Source: Muribaculaceae bacterium | GTDB taxonomy: Bacteria; Bacteroidota; Bacteroidia; Bacteroidales; Muribaculaceae | NCBI GenBank assembly: GCA_017424575.1 | Contig: JAFOYQ010000064.1 | Coordinates: 1-37,175 of the forward strand | Direction: 5' to 3' | Length of the DNA: 37,175 bases | Shown: positions 25,775 to 34,360 of the stretch, piece after piece | Layout: the number at the start of each line of letters is the position of its first letter | Numbering within the stretch: the first letter of the stretch is position 1 | The notes under the pieces: model-generated | Database searches by the model: none | Told to the model about the DNA's origin: nothing | Seen by the model: the letters and a program-made list of their open reading frames with translations, nothing else | Program-made: the position numbers and the translations under genes

Positions 25775-28285
25775 ATGAAAAAGCTATTTTACGGCACAGT
25801 TGTCCTTGCAATCATTATTTTAATTTGCCCGACAACCAATGCAAAACAACTTAATTCAAAAGAAGCATTAACTATTGCAACAAATTTCTTGCAACAATCT
25901 ACTACAAAATCATCTCATTCTCAACCCATTAGCCAATTAACATTGGCACATACGGCAAAATCTGCTGTTGACATTAATAAGAATTGTCTATATGTATTTA
26001 ATAAAGGTGAACATGATGGTTTTATTATTGTTGCAGCCGATGATTGTGTCTCAACTGAGATATTAGGGTATAGCAACACGGGAGAATTTAACAATGATAA
26101 TATACCTACAAACTTCAAATGGTGGTTGGAGCAATATCAACGAGAAATCGACTATGCTATTAAAAATGGGCTAAATTCTACAGCGTCAATCCAACCATTC
26201 GCTACAAGTGTATCTCCATTATTAGGAAATATATCTTGGGACCAAGGACACCCATATAACTCACTATGCCCCACTCTAACTAACTCAAAAGGAGAGGCCG
26301 AACACACTGTAACAGGCTGCGTGGCTACAGCTACAGCACAAGTGATGCGTTACTACAAATGGCCCTCAAATGGTCAAGGGTCAAATTCTTATTTGTGGGA
26401 AAATGGGGATAAAACCCTTTCAATGGATTTTTCTAAATCTGTATATGATTGGGATAATATGACTGAAACATATGATAACAACAGCACCTCAACACAAAAG
26501 AATGCTGTAGCAAAGTTAATGTATGACTGTGGAATCTCTTGTAATATGAAATATAACTTATCTGAAAAAGGAGGCAGTGGAGCCTCTGCTTTTGATCAAG
26601 TTGCTGGTCTATATAATTATTTCGGATATGACCAAGGGATGGAACACCTCACTCGTGATTACTACAAACTTGCCGACTGGAATGCAACTATCATTAATGA
26701 AATAAACAACAAACGTCCTATTTTATATCGAGGGATTGGATCTGGAGGTGGTCATGCATTTATTATTGATGGCTATAATAAAGACGGATACTTTCACTTC
26801 AATTGGGGCTGGGGAGGAAATTCTAATGGATATTTCGTTACAACAGCATTAAATCCTGGGGAACTTGGCATTGGAGGTGGTGCTGGAGGCTACAACTATA
26901 ATCAAGGCATGAGTATTGGTGTTCAACCTGCACAAGAATCATCATCACCAAGTTTTGAAATCACAAGCGATGGTATCACTATTAGTGAAGATGTGACTAA
27001 TGGTTACATCGTCACAGCAAATCGCATTATAAACTACAACTGGAGTGTCGCGTCATTTAGTGTTGCATTCCAATTTGAGTCATTAAGTAATGGAACAACA
27101 CAACGCATTCAATTTCTCTCAAATAAAACACTTAATTCATTATACTATTACAACACGATAAGCTATGCAGCAAACACATTCGCTTCATATTTAAACGATG
27201 GAGAATACAAGGTGAGTCTCGCTATTAAACCATCAACTACTTCAACATGGGAGGCAATACCAACCCTTCTTGGCACTGCAGAATATGTGTATATGACTGT
27301 ATCAGGGGGCAAGGCAACTAAAGTAAAATACGATCCTACTTCTGTTCCCGATCTACTTCCTGCTGGGTTTGAGTTAAATGACAAACTATATGTAAATCGT
27401 GTTGCCTCACTTAAAGCTAAAGTTAAGAATAATGGAGCTGAATATCTTGGTGATATGATATTAGTATTTGCCGACAATACCGGAAAAATACTTGCATTAA
27501 GTGGCACTGTAATGACTAATATACAAGCTGGAGAAACTAAAGATATCCCATTTGAATACACAATGATTTCTCTTGCCGATGGTGTTTCTATTACTGCAGA
27601 AACTCCATGTTATATATATCTATTTGGCGATGCGAGTGAAAATTCAGCATTCCAGATTGGACAAATTGGAACCGCAACATTATACCCAGTTGGTACTGGG
27701 TCTCCTGCATTAGCATTCACAAAAGCGCCAAAAGTAAATTCGTCAACCGAAGACAATTTATCATTTACACTTAATCTTATTAACAATGGTGCAATATTCA
27801 AAGATGCCATAACCTTCCACACATGGGACGAAGATATTGATTACGAATATTGTGGAGGAATTTCCGAATTTGCGATGCTTGAAAATAAAGAGAATAAAGA
27901 ATTAACTTTCTCATTTCCTTATAATGGAATTGTGGGGCATAAATATTTAGTAAATATATATGCAAATAATTCTATTATAAAAGGTAATACAGATAATATA
28001 AACTACGTTTGTTCTTTCGTTCTTGGCGAAACTACAGGAATTGAAGGCATCAAAACAAAATATGAAATGACCATTTCAAATAACAATAATGTTCTTAATA
28101 TTTCGACCGATCAACTAATTAAAAACATTTCAATATATAACTCAAATGGAGTTGTCGTTGCAAACAATAAATATAGTGGTACATTAAACAATGAAACTAT
28201 TTCTATAGAATCACTACCAGCTGGGATTTATATTATACAGGTCGAAACCAATAATGGCATAAAAACATCAAAAATAGTAATTTAG
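25775..28285 (+). CDS. Secreted C10 (streptopain-like) cysteine protease with a T9SS sorting domain
   Basis: An 836-residue zymogen. Signal peptide 1-23 (ending TNA). Residues ~25-135 are a Spi-type inhibitory propeptide (DGFIIVAADDCVSTEILGYS). The papain-fold catalytic domain spans ~145-385, with Cys182 in GCVATATAQVM, His327 in GGHAFIIDGY and the FNWGWGG segment (342-348). A ~370-residue region with beta-rich repeats follows, and the last ~80 residues resemble a type A C-terminal sorting domain (ISIYNSNGVVV, LPAGIYIIQVETNNG, SKIVI). It would therefore be exported by the Sec and then the type IX system. The true start is the Met before KKLFYG, since an upstream in-frame ATG at 25658 would overlap the promoter. 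Free-standing gene with its own terminator. Confidence 0.92.
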   Translation: MKKLFYGTVVLAIIILICPTTNAKQLNSKEALTIATNFLQQSTTKSSHSQPISQLTLAHTAKSAVDINKNCLYVFNKGEHDGFIIVAADDCVSTEILGYSNTGEFNNDNIPTNFKWWLEQYQREIDYAIKNGLNSTASIQPFATSVSPLLGNISWDQGHPYNSLCPTLTNSKGEAEHTVTGCVATATAQVMRYYKWPSNGQGSNSYLWENGDKTLSMDFSKSVYDWDNMTETYDNNSTSTQKNAVAKLMYDCGISCNMKYNLSEKGGSGASAFDQVAGLYNYFGYDQGMEHLTRDYYKLADWNATIINEINNKRPILYRGIGSGGGHAFIIDGYNKDGYFHFNWGWGGNSNGYFVTTALNPGELGIGGGAGGYNYNQGMSIGVQPAQESSSPSFEITSDGITISEDVTNGYIVTANRIINYNWSVASFSVAFQFESLSNGTTQRIQFLSNKTLNSLYYYNTISYAANTFASYLNDGEYKVSLAIKPSTTSTWEAIPTLLGTAEYVYMTVSGGKATKVKYDPTSVPDLLPAGFELNDKLYVNRVASLKAKVKNNGAEYLGDMILVFADNTGKILALSGTVMTNIQAGETKDIPFEYTMISLADGVSITAETPCYIYLFGDASENSAFQIGQIGTATLYPVGTGSPALAFTKAPKVNSSTEDNLSFTLNLINNGAIFKDAITFHTWDEDIDYEYCGGISEFAMLENKENKELTFSFPYNGIVGHKYLVNIYANNSIIKGNTDNINYVCSFVLGETTGIEGIKTKYEMTISNNNNVLNISTDQLIKNISIYNSNGVVVANNKYSGTLNNETISIESLPAGIYIIQVETNNGIKTSKIVI

Positions 28286-28290
28286 TATAT

Positions 28291-28326
28291 AGGGAACTGC
28301 AAAATGTGGTTCCCTTTCTTTTTTAT
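28291..28326 (+). terminator. Terminator after the C10 protease gene
   Basis: AGGGAACTGCA pairs with TGTGGTTCCCT (two G-U pairs) around AAA, followed by a T-rich tract. Confidence 0.85.
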
Positions 28327-28346
28327 TAAACTATTTAGCCAATAGA

Positions 28347-28378
28347 CTTGATAAAAAAACACAAATTTTATAACTTTA
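28347..28378 (+). promoter_or_regulatory. Promoter of the thioesterase-dprA operon
   Basis: CTTG (28347-28350), 20 bases, TAACTTTA (28371-28378): each element has one mismatch to consensus. The predicted leader is about 15 bases. Confidence 0.6.
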
Positions 28379-28397
28379 CGATTTAATTCTATAGAAT

Positions 28398-28811
28398 ATG
28401 AGCAGTAACGATAATTACATATTTGAATTACCTATAAAAGTGCGTGATTATGAAGTAGATTCTGAGGGCATTGTAAATAATGCTAACTATCTTCATTATC
28501 TTGAACATACTCGACACGAGTTCTGTCATCAAGCAGGCTTCTCATTTCGTGAGATGCATTCTCAAGGAATAGATCCAGTGCTTCGTAAAGTTGAAATTGA
28601 ATACCTAACTCCTCTTGGACTTGGCGAAGAAATGATTAGCAAATTAAACTTAGAAAGACAAGGTGCACGGTTCATATTTCAACAAGACATTTACAAACCA
28701 GATGGCACTCCAGTTGTTAAAGCAAGTGTTATATGTGTATGCATTGAAAATGGGAAATTAAGTCGTGGAGATGTTCTTGCTCAAAGATTTGAAAAATATC
28801 TCAATCAATGA
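28398..28811 (+). CDS. Acyl-CoA thioesterase, YbgC/FadM-like (4HBT family)
   Basis: A 137-residue hot-dog-fold thioesterase. VRDYEVDSEGIVNNANYLHYLEHTRHEF (about 12-39) is the YbgC-type active-site segment, with Asp17 the probable catalytic acid, and the rest has the usual alternation of strands. It hydrolyses acyl-CoA esters; the chain length is unknown. Its stop overlaps the dprA start (ATGA), so the two are translationally coupled even though the roles are unrelated. Confidence 0.88.
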   Translation: MSSNDNYIFELPIKVRDYEVDSEGIVNNANYLHYLEHTRHEFCHQAGFSFREMHSQGIDPVLRKVEIEYLTPLGLGEEMISKLNLERQGARFIFQQDIYKPDGTPVVKASVICVCIENGKLSRGDVLAQRFEKYLNQ

Positions 28812-29914
28812 ATTATAACGAATTGATATATCGTATAGCTTTTTCTCTCATTAGAGGTAATACTCGCGTTATTGCCAACGAACTTTTGTCAAGAATTGGT
28901 TCGGAAGAGGAATTTTTCAATGCTCCATCTCGAGTGTTGGAAATGTTAATTGGAAAGAAAGTCAAATATACCGATGACTCCTATCGGCACCAATTAATCG
29001 AAAGAGCAAAGCAAGAGTTAGAATTCGTAACAAAAAACAACATAAAGCCCATCTATTTCAAAGATGAGGATTTTCCTCAACGCTTGAACGAATGTGACGA
29101 TGCGCCATTGATGCTCTATACACTAGGAGATTGCAATCTAAATTCAGCGCATATCATTAGCGTTGTCGGCACCCGCCATGCTACTCACTATGGTGTGGAT
29201 ATGACCGAGCGAATTATTGAAGAGCTATCTCAACGCCTCGAAAATTTAATCATTGTCAGCGGATTGGCTTATGGCATTGACATTGCAGCACATCGAGCTG
29301 CTCTTAAAAACAATATTCCCACCATAGGTGTTCTTGCTCATGGATTAAATACTATTTATCCCGCTGCACACAGAAATATAGCTGCTGATATGGTAAAGAA
29401 TAATGGTATGCTAATTACCGATTATACCTCTACCGACACTATTCATCGTGGTAACTTTTTAGCTCGCAATCGCATCGTTGCAGGACTATGTGATTGTATT
29501 TTAATTGCTGAATCGGCAAAAAAAGGTGGAGCTATTGTTACTGCTGGGATTGCAGATGGCTACAATCGTGATGTATTAGCTTTACCAGGAAGAGCAAACG
29601 ACCCTTATAGCCATGGATGTAATCATCTCATCGCTACAGGTCGTGCAGCACTTATAACCTCAGCACAAGATATAATTGATACAATGAGATGGACCGCAAA
29701 ACCACATGAGGGGACTCAAACTCAATTATTCTCTGACTTAACAGAAGAAGAACAATTAATTATGTCATTTATTGAGGATAATCCGTTATCTTCGGCTAAT
29801 GAAATTTCGGTAGGCATAAACATACCTTTTTCGAAGCTCTCTTCTACATTAATTGATATGGAGTTTAGAGGACTCCTTGTTAATTATCCAGGTGGAAGAT
29901 ATGATATTGCATAA
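28808..29914 (+). CDS. dprA: DNA-processing protein DprA
   Basis: Single-stranded-DNA binding protein that loads RecA during natural transformation. Full length (368 residues). An N-terminal helix-hairpin region (1-~75) is followed by the Rossmann domain (~78-290) with VVGTRHATHYG (119-129), IVSGLAYGIDIAAH (149-162), HGLNTIYPAAH (178-188), GNFLARNRIVAGL (215-227) and AESAKKGGAIVTA. A C-terminal winged helix spans about 310-365. Translationally coupled to the thioesterase gene. Whether the organism is competent cannot be judged here. Confidence 0.95.
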   Translation: MNYNELIYRIAFSLIRGNTRVIANELLSRIGSEEEFFNAPSRVLEMLIGKKVKYTDDSYRHQLIERAKQELEFVTKNNIKPIYFKDEDFPQRLNECDDAPLMLYTLGDCNLNSAHIISVVGTRHATHYGVDMTERIIEELSQRLENLIIVSGLAYGIDIAAHRAALKNNIPTIGVLAHGLNTIYPAAHRNIAADMVKNNGMLITDYTSTDTIHRGNFLARNRIVAGLCDCILIAESAKKGGAIVTAGIADGYNRDVLALPGRANDPYSHGCNHLIATGRAALITSAQDIIDTMRWTAKPHEGTQTQLFSDLTEEEQLIMSFIEDNPLSSANEISVGINIPFSKLSSTLIDMEFRGLLVNYPGGRYDIA

Positions 29915-29953
29915 TATTTAATAGAATAAATTAATCACTAAATATATACTAAA

Positions 29954-30829
29954 ATGGCTAACAAAATTATATCTGATTCAGAAATGATAATAAATCCTGA
30001 TGGATCAATTTTTCATTTACACATTCACCCCGACCAACTTTGTGATAACATCATATTATGTGGTGATCCAAGCAGAGTTGATATGATTGCGTCATATTTT
30101 GACACAAAAACATTTGAAGTTACCTCTCGTGAATTCCATACTATAGGAGGAACTTACAAAGGGAAAGAAATTATGGCACTAAGCCATGGCATCGGGCCAG
30201 ATAATATTGACATTGTTATCAATGAACTTGACGCACTGGCTAATATTGATTTCAAAACACGACAAATTAAAGAAAATCATCGCACTCTTACGATGATACG
30301 AATTGGCACGTCTGGGGCTCTTCAACCAGAGCTAAAAATTGGCACACCTGTAATTGCTGAAAAAGCTATAGGGTTTGATGGTGTTCTAAATTTCTATGCA
30401 GGGCGAAATAGCGTTGCTGATTTAGATTTTGAAAAAGCGTTATGTGAAGCGGTTAATTGGCATCCACAATGGGCAAAACCATACGTAGTAGATGCTGATG
30501 CTGAATTAGTAAATCGCATAGGAGGCACTGATATGGCTAGAGGAAATACAATATCAGCAGTAGGTTTTTATGGGCCACAAGGACGTGAATTAAGATTGCC
30601 ACTTGCTCACCCTGAATTAAACAGCAAAATTGAACAATTTGAATTTAATGGTCGTAAAATCACTAATTATGAAATGGAGAGTGCACCATTACAAGGATTT
30701 GCAAAACTATTAGGGCACAAAGCAATGACTGTGTGTACAATTATCGCCAATCGAATGAATCACAATGCAACTCCCAACTACAAGACAGCTATTAATGACT
30801 TAATCTCAACAGTCCTAGACCGAATATAA
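29954..30829 (+). CDS. Nucleoside phosphorylase (uridine phosphorylase-like)
   Basis: A 291-residue PNP/UDP-family phosphorylase that cleaves nucleosides with phosphate. GDPSRVDMIASYF (36-48) and MIRIGTSGALQ contain the phosphate-binding loop. NYEMESAPLQGFAKLLGH matches the ribose/base-binding Glu-Met-Glu motif of uridine phosphorylases. The nucleobase specificity is not settled. It follows dprA after 39 bases without a visible promoter and precedes tgt by 65, so it may be part of the same transcript. Confidence 0.88.
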   Translation: MANKIISDSEMIINPDGSIFHLHIHPDQLCDNIILCGDPSRVDMIASYFDTKTFEVTSREFHTIGGTYKGKEIMALSHGIGPDNIDIVINELDALANIDFKTRQIKENHRTLTMIRIGTSGALQPELKIGTPVIAEKAIGFDGVLNFYAGRNSVADLDFEKALCEAVNWHPQWAKPYVVDADAELVNRIGGTDMARGNTISAVGFYGPQGRELRLPLAHPELNSKIEQFEFNGRKITNYEMESAPLQGFAKLLGHKAMTVCTIIANRMNHNATPNYKTAINDLISTVLDRI

Positions 30830-30882
30830 TAGAAATTCAGCATATAACCTGCTAATATAGGGAATATGTGGAGAATTTGCAG

Positions 30883-30890
30883 TAACTTTG
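30883..30890 (+). promoter_or_regulatory. -7 element immediately before tgt
   Basis: TAACTTTG fully matches TAnnTTTG and ends just 4 bases before the tgt ATG. Its TAA is an in-frame stop, so no upstream ATG start is possible. No TTTG is found at the -33 position. Confidence 0.5.
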
Positions 30891-30894
30891 CATC

Positions 30895-32025
30895 ATGGAT
30901 TTTTTATTACAAGCAACAACTAAAGATAGTAATGCCCGTGCAGGAATAATCACTACTGACCACGGCCAGATTGAAACACCTATTTTTATGCCGGTGGGCA
31001 CCCTCGGCGCTATTAAGGCTGTGCACATGCATGAGATGAAAGAAGATGTCAAAGCACAAATAATTCTTGGCAACACTTATCATCTTTATCTACGCCCAGG
31101 CATAGAAATATTAGAACAAGCTGGTGGATTACATAAATTCAACGGATGGGATCGTCCTATTCTTACCGATAGTGGAGGTTTTCAAGTATTCTCGCTTTCA
31201 TCAAATCGCAAATTAAAAGAAGAAGGTGCATATTTTCGCAGTCATATAGATGGTTCTAAACACCTATTCACACCTGAAAGTATTGTTGATATACAACGCT
31301 CAATCGGTGCTGATATAATGATGCAATTGGACGAGTGCCCTCCAGGAACTGCAGATTATGACTATGCTAAAAAATCACTTGGCCTTACTACTCGTTGGTT
31401 GATGCGTGGATGGAAACATTATAAAGAAACCGAAGGTAAATATGGATACAGTCAAGCATATTTTCCAATCGTACAAGGTTGTACTTATCCTGAACTTCGC
31501 CGACAATCGGCGTTAACAGTAGCCGAATTAGGAGCAGATGGTAATGCAATCGGAGGCCTTGCCGTGGGCGAGCCTGCTGAAGTGATGTATGACATGATTG
31601 AGGTTGTTAATGAAATTCTTCCAAAAGATAAACCTCGCTATTTAATGGGCGTAGGAACTCCAGCAAATATTCTTGAAGCAATTGACCGAGGAGTAGATAT
31701 GATGGACTGCGTAATGCCAACTCGCAACGGACGTAACGGTATGTTATTCACCGCAAATGGCATTATGAACATGCGCAATAAAAAATGGGCTAATGATTTC
31801 AGTCCAATCCAAGAAGATGGGCCAAGCTATGTTGATCGCATGTACAGTAAGGCTTATTTACGACATTTATTTATCAGTCAAGAGATTTTAGCAATGCAAA
31901 TTGCTTCAATACATAATCTTGCATTTTATTTATGGCTTGTTCAAGAAGCAAGAAAGCATATTATTGCTGGCGATTTCAAGATATGGAAAACTGAAATGGT
32001 TGAACGCGTTACTCGTCGTTTATAA
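30895..32025 (+). CDS. tgt: tRNA-guanine transglycosylase Tgt
   Basis: Exchanges guanine-34 of tRNAs reading NAY codons for preQ1 in queuosine synthesis. The 376-residue protein is full length. DSGGFQVFS (92-100) has the catalytic Asp92, GGLAVGE (220-226) is a substrate loop, and Asp271 in DCVMPTRNGRNG is the nucleophile. The zinc site is altered. The bacterial CxCxxC aligns with Gly309, Ser311 and Asp314, while the fourth ligand, His340 (SIHNLAFY), is kept. tgt lies 5 bases before the LptF/G-type gene, so the two are co-transcribed. Its start is fixed by an in-frame stop at 30883. Confidence 0.95.
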   Translation: MDFLLQATTKDSNARAGIITTDHGQIETPIFMPVGTLGAIKAVHMHEMKEDVKAQIILGNTYHLYLRPGIEILEQAGGLHKFNGWDRPILTDSGGFQVFSLSSNRKLKEEGAYFRSHIDGSKHLFTPESIVDIQRSIGADIMMQLDECPPGTADYDYAKKSLGLTTRWLMRGWKHYKETEGKYGYSQAYFPIVQGCTYPELRRQSALTVAELGADGNAIGGLAVGEPAEVMYDMIEVVNEILPKDKPRYLMGVGTPANILEAIDRGVDMMDCVMPTRNGRNGMLFTANGIMNMRNKKWANDFSPIQEDGPSYVDRMYSKAYLRHLFISQEILAMQIASIHNLAFYLWLVQEARKHIIAGDFKIWKTEMVERVTRRL

Positions 32026-32030
32026 AATAA

Positions 32031-33107
32031 ATGAAATATTTAAATAGATTAGATAGATATATAATCAAGAAATTTCTTGGTACGTATGTTTTTGCCATTA
32101 TTCTAATTTTGGCAATTACTATTATGTTTGATATCAACGAAAAACTTGATGCGTTTCTTAAGGCTCCTCTTAATGAAACTATATTTGACTATTTCTTAAA
32201 TTTTCTCCCCTACTTTGCCAACCAATTTAGTCCTCTTTTCACATTTATTGCCGTAATCTTTTTTACGTCAAAGCTTGCCGACAATTCAGAAATTATCGCA
32301 ATGCTCTCAGCTGGAGTAAGTTTCAAACGACTACTCCTCCCCTATATGGTTTCAGCTACTGTTATTGCTATAAGTTCGTTTGTACTAAGTGCATATATTA
32401 TACCTCCAGCCAACATAGAACGTATTGAGTTTACTAACACTTATGTAAAAAACAAACGCGTTGAATATGGCAATAATATTATGCTACAGGTTGCACCTGG
32501 ACAAATTGCCTATATGAGTCGATATGACAACACAACTCGTATTGGTTATAAGTTTTCGCTTGAATCTTTTGAAAATAAAAAACTTAAATCTCGACTTTCA
32601 GCGCAGACAATAAAATGGGATACTGCTTATAACTGGCAAGTAAGAGATTATGAAATACGCGATTTTAACGAAACTCGTGAGGAAATTAGAACAGGACGCG
32701 AACTTGACACTATTATACCATTCGAGCCCAAAGATTTCTTGATTGCTAAAAATGATCACGAAAAGATGACGTCACCTCAACTCAATGACTATATTAATCG
32801 CCAAAAGCAACGAGGTGTAGCAAATATAAAATCTTTTGAAATTGAAAAAGAGAAACGATATGCAATGTGTGCAGCTGCATTTATACTAACTGTTATTGGT
32901 ATGGCCCTATCTTCTAAAAAAGTAAAAGGAGGAATGGGACTAAACATTGGAATAGGACTTGTATTAAGTTTCAGTTATATCCTATTTATGACCGTAACAT
33001 CGTCGTTTGCAGTTTCAGGGTTAACATCTCCAAGGGTAGCTATGTGGATACCAAATATCATTTACACAATTATAGCAATAGTTTTATATCGCAAAGCTTC
33101 AGTATAA
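32031..33107 (+). CDS. LptF/LptG-family (YjgP/YjgQ) permease
   Basis: A 358-residue inner-membrane component that, with LptB and LptC, extracts lipopolysaccharide from the inner membrane. Membrane helices at about 15-33, 58-80 and 100-124 are followed by a ~150-residue periplasmic beta-jellyroll domain and three C-terminal helices (about 277-296, 303-326, 336-354). LDRYIIKKFLGTYVFA at the start is characteristic. Sequence alone does not say whether it is LptF or LptG. It follows tgt by 5 bases. Confidence 0.93.
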   Translation: MKYLNRLDRYIIKKFLGTYVFAIILILAITIMFDINEKLDAFLKAPLNETIFDYFLNFLPYFANQFSPLFTFIAVIFFTSKLADNSEIIAMLSAGVSFKRLLLPYMVSATVIAISSFVLSAYIIPPANIERIEFTNTYVKNKRVEYGNNIMLQVAPGQIAYMSRYDNTTRIGYKFSLESFENKKLKSRLSAQTIKWDTAYNWQVRDYEIRDFNETREEIRTGRELDTIIPFEPKDFLIAKNDHEKMTSPQLNDYINRQKQRGVANIKSFEIEKEKRYAMCAAAFILTVIGMALSSKKVKGGMGLNIGIGLVLSFSYILFMTVTSSFAVSGLTSPRVAMWIPNIIYTIIAIVLYRKASV

Positions 33108-33139
33108 ATTTAATCATATAATTTTACACTAAATTAACT

Positions 33140-34138
33140 ATGAAATTTCATATAGTTTCTATTTTAATAACATTCTTTTCATTCTCTTTTTTGACATCAT
33201 GCAAGGGAAGTTCTCAAACTGAGTATAATCCATACGACTCAATTCTTAATGACACTGTTCATGATGAAAATATTTTAGTTAAGAGTTCAACTGATAGCTT
33301 ATCTATCAATTGCTCTGCTGAAGAAGCAATAGAATATATGAAAATCTCAGATGATTGGGATAAATATGCCGAGGGAATATTACCTAATCTTGTTGAACAA
33401 CATCTCCCCTATGCACAACGCCTCATTAATAATAATTATGATAATTTCATCATAGTTGATAAAAATACAATGATGGTAATATTGTATGATAAATTTGGTC
33501 GCCGAAAATTAAATTTCAAAATGGCTTGTGGCAGAAACTATGGACATAAACAAAAAAAGGCTGATTGTCGCACTCCTGAAGGGTATTTTTTGTGTGGTGG
33601 TAGATTTGATAGCACTGATTGGTTATATACCGACGACTATGGTTATACCTCACCTATAAAAGGGCAATTTGGACCACGCTTTATTCGCGTAACAACTCAA
33701 ATTGGTATTCATGGCACAAATGCACGCTACTCAATTGGTCGCCGTTGTAGCCATGGTTGCATACGCATCCAAAATGAAGAAATCCTATACCTATACAAAT
33801 TTGCTAAAAAAGGTATGCCTATTATTGTAAATCCAGGAAAAAAAGATGTTGAAACAAATCAAAAGGCACAAATCGATAAGCCAGCACTCATACTCCCTGA
33901 CTCTATCATAACAAATCCCGATGAGTTTTTTGAATTCAAGAAAGCATATTTTAAAGAGAAAGCGCAAAAAGATTCAATTGAAAGAGCTGAAAGGGAGAAA
34001 GCAATACGTGACTCAATTAACGCAATACGTATAGTAGAAACCAACATTGATTCAACAAATATCGATGTAACCAAAGCGTCCTCTACAGAATCGATTTTGA
34101 TTGATGAAAATAGAGATACTACTGTAGTTAAACAGTAA
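33140..34138 (+). CDS. L,D-transpeptidase lipoprotein (YkuD domain)
   Basis: A 332-residue envelope protein. Residues 1-20 are a lipoprotein signal and Cys21 is in the lipobox LTSC. The YkuD domain spans about 101-233, with catalytic His191 in GIHGT and Cys207 in SHGCIRI, so it can cross-link peptidoglycan or attach proteins to it. The last ~95 residues are a charged, low-complexity helical tail. It starts 32 bases after the permease gene. Target and regulation are unknown. Confidence 0.9.
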   Translation: MKFHIVSILITFFSFSFLTSCKGSSQTEYNPYDSILNDTVHDENILVKSSTDSLSINCSAEEAIEYMKISDDWDKYAEGILPNLVEQHLPYAQRLINNNYDNFIIVDKNTMMVILYDKFGRRKLNFKMACGRNYGHKQKKADCRTPEGYFLCGGRFDSTDWLYTDDYGYTSPIKGQFGPRFIRVTTQIGIHGTNARYSIGRRCSHGCIRIQNEEILYLYKFAKKGMPIIVNPGKKDVETNQKAQIDKPALILPDSIITNPDEFFEFKKAYFKEKAQKDSIERAEREKAIRDSINAIRIVETNIDSTNIDVTKASSTESILIDENRDTTVVKQ

Positions 34139-34206
34139 TCACTATCCTTAGGGACACTTCAAAAGGCATATCTACCACATAATAGGATAGTTACAAAAAT
34201 TAGTGA

Positions 34207-34238
34207 TTTGGTTATTTGAAAAAAAATGACTAACTTTG
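34207..34238 (+). promoter_or_regulatory. Promoter of the structured-leader/thioredoxin-fold gene
   Basis: TTTG (34207-34210), exactly 20 bases, TAACTTTG (34231-34238): fully consensus. Transcription should start near 34242, leaving a leader of about 119 bases. Confidence 0.85.
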
Positions 34239-34240
34239 CA

Positions 34241-34336
34241 CTGGTTTTCAAAACCAGGCAGTCATAGAGATGATGCCTATCGCCGAAAATCGGCAAGAAT
34301 TCGTATTGGTTTGTTTGATAAATCGAGTAGAATTCT
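34241..34336 (+). ncRNA. Structured leader RNA with four tandem hairpins
   Basis: H1: CTGGTTT pairs with AAACCAG (34241-34257). H2: GGCA+TCAT pairs with ATGA+TGCC, with one bulged G (34257-34277). H3: GCCGA pairs with TCGGC (34282-34294). H4: AGAATTC, a symmetric internal loop GTA/GTA, then seven pairs around loop GTTTGAT, closed by GAATTCT (34296-34336). There is no U-run after H4, so an attenuation terminator is unlikely; translation control or protection of the mRNA fits better. I recognise no known riboswitch class. Confidence 0.55.
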
Positions 34337-34338
34337 GA
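34270..34338 (+). CDS. Putative 22-codon leader ORF inside the structured leader
   Basis: ATG-ATG-start ORF, MMPIAENRQEF, a hydrophobic stretch VLVCLI and ending NRVEF, stop at 34336-34338. It spans the second arm of H2 and all of H3 and H4. There is no strong ribosome binding site. It ends 22 bases before the ATG of the thioredoxin-fold gene. It could be coincidental or a regulatory peptide. Confidence 0.3.
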   Translation: MMPIAENRQEFVLVCLINRVEF

Positions 34339-34360
34339 GTGTAAAACTAAAACTTATAGA

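Noticed and set aside
34141..34191. Terminator of the L,D-transpeptidase gene formed by ACTATCCT and AGGATAGT
   Set aside because: The eight-base arms match, but the loop is ~35 bases and no T-run follows, so it is too weak to call.
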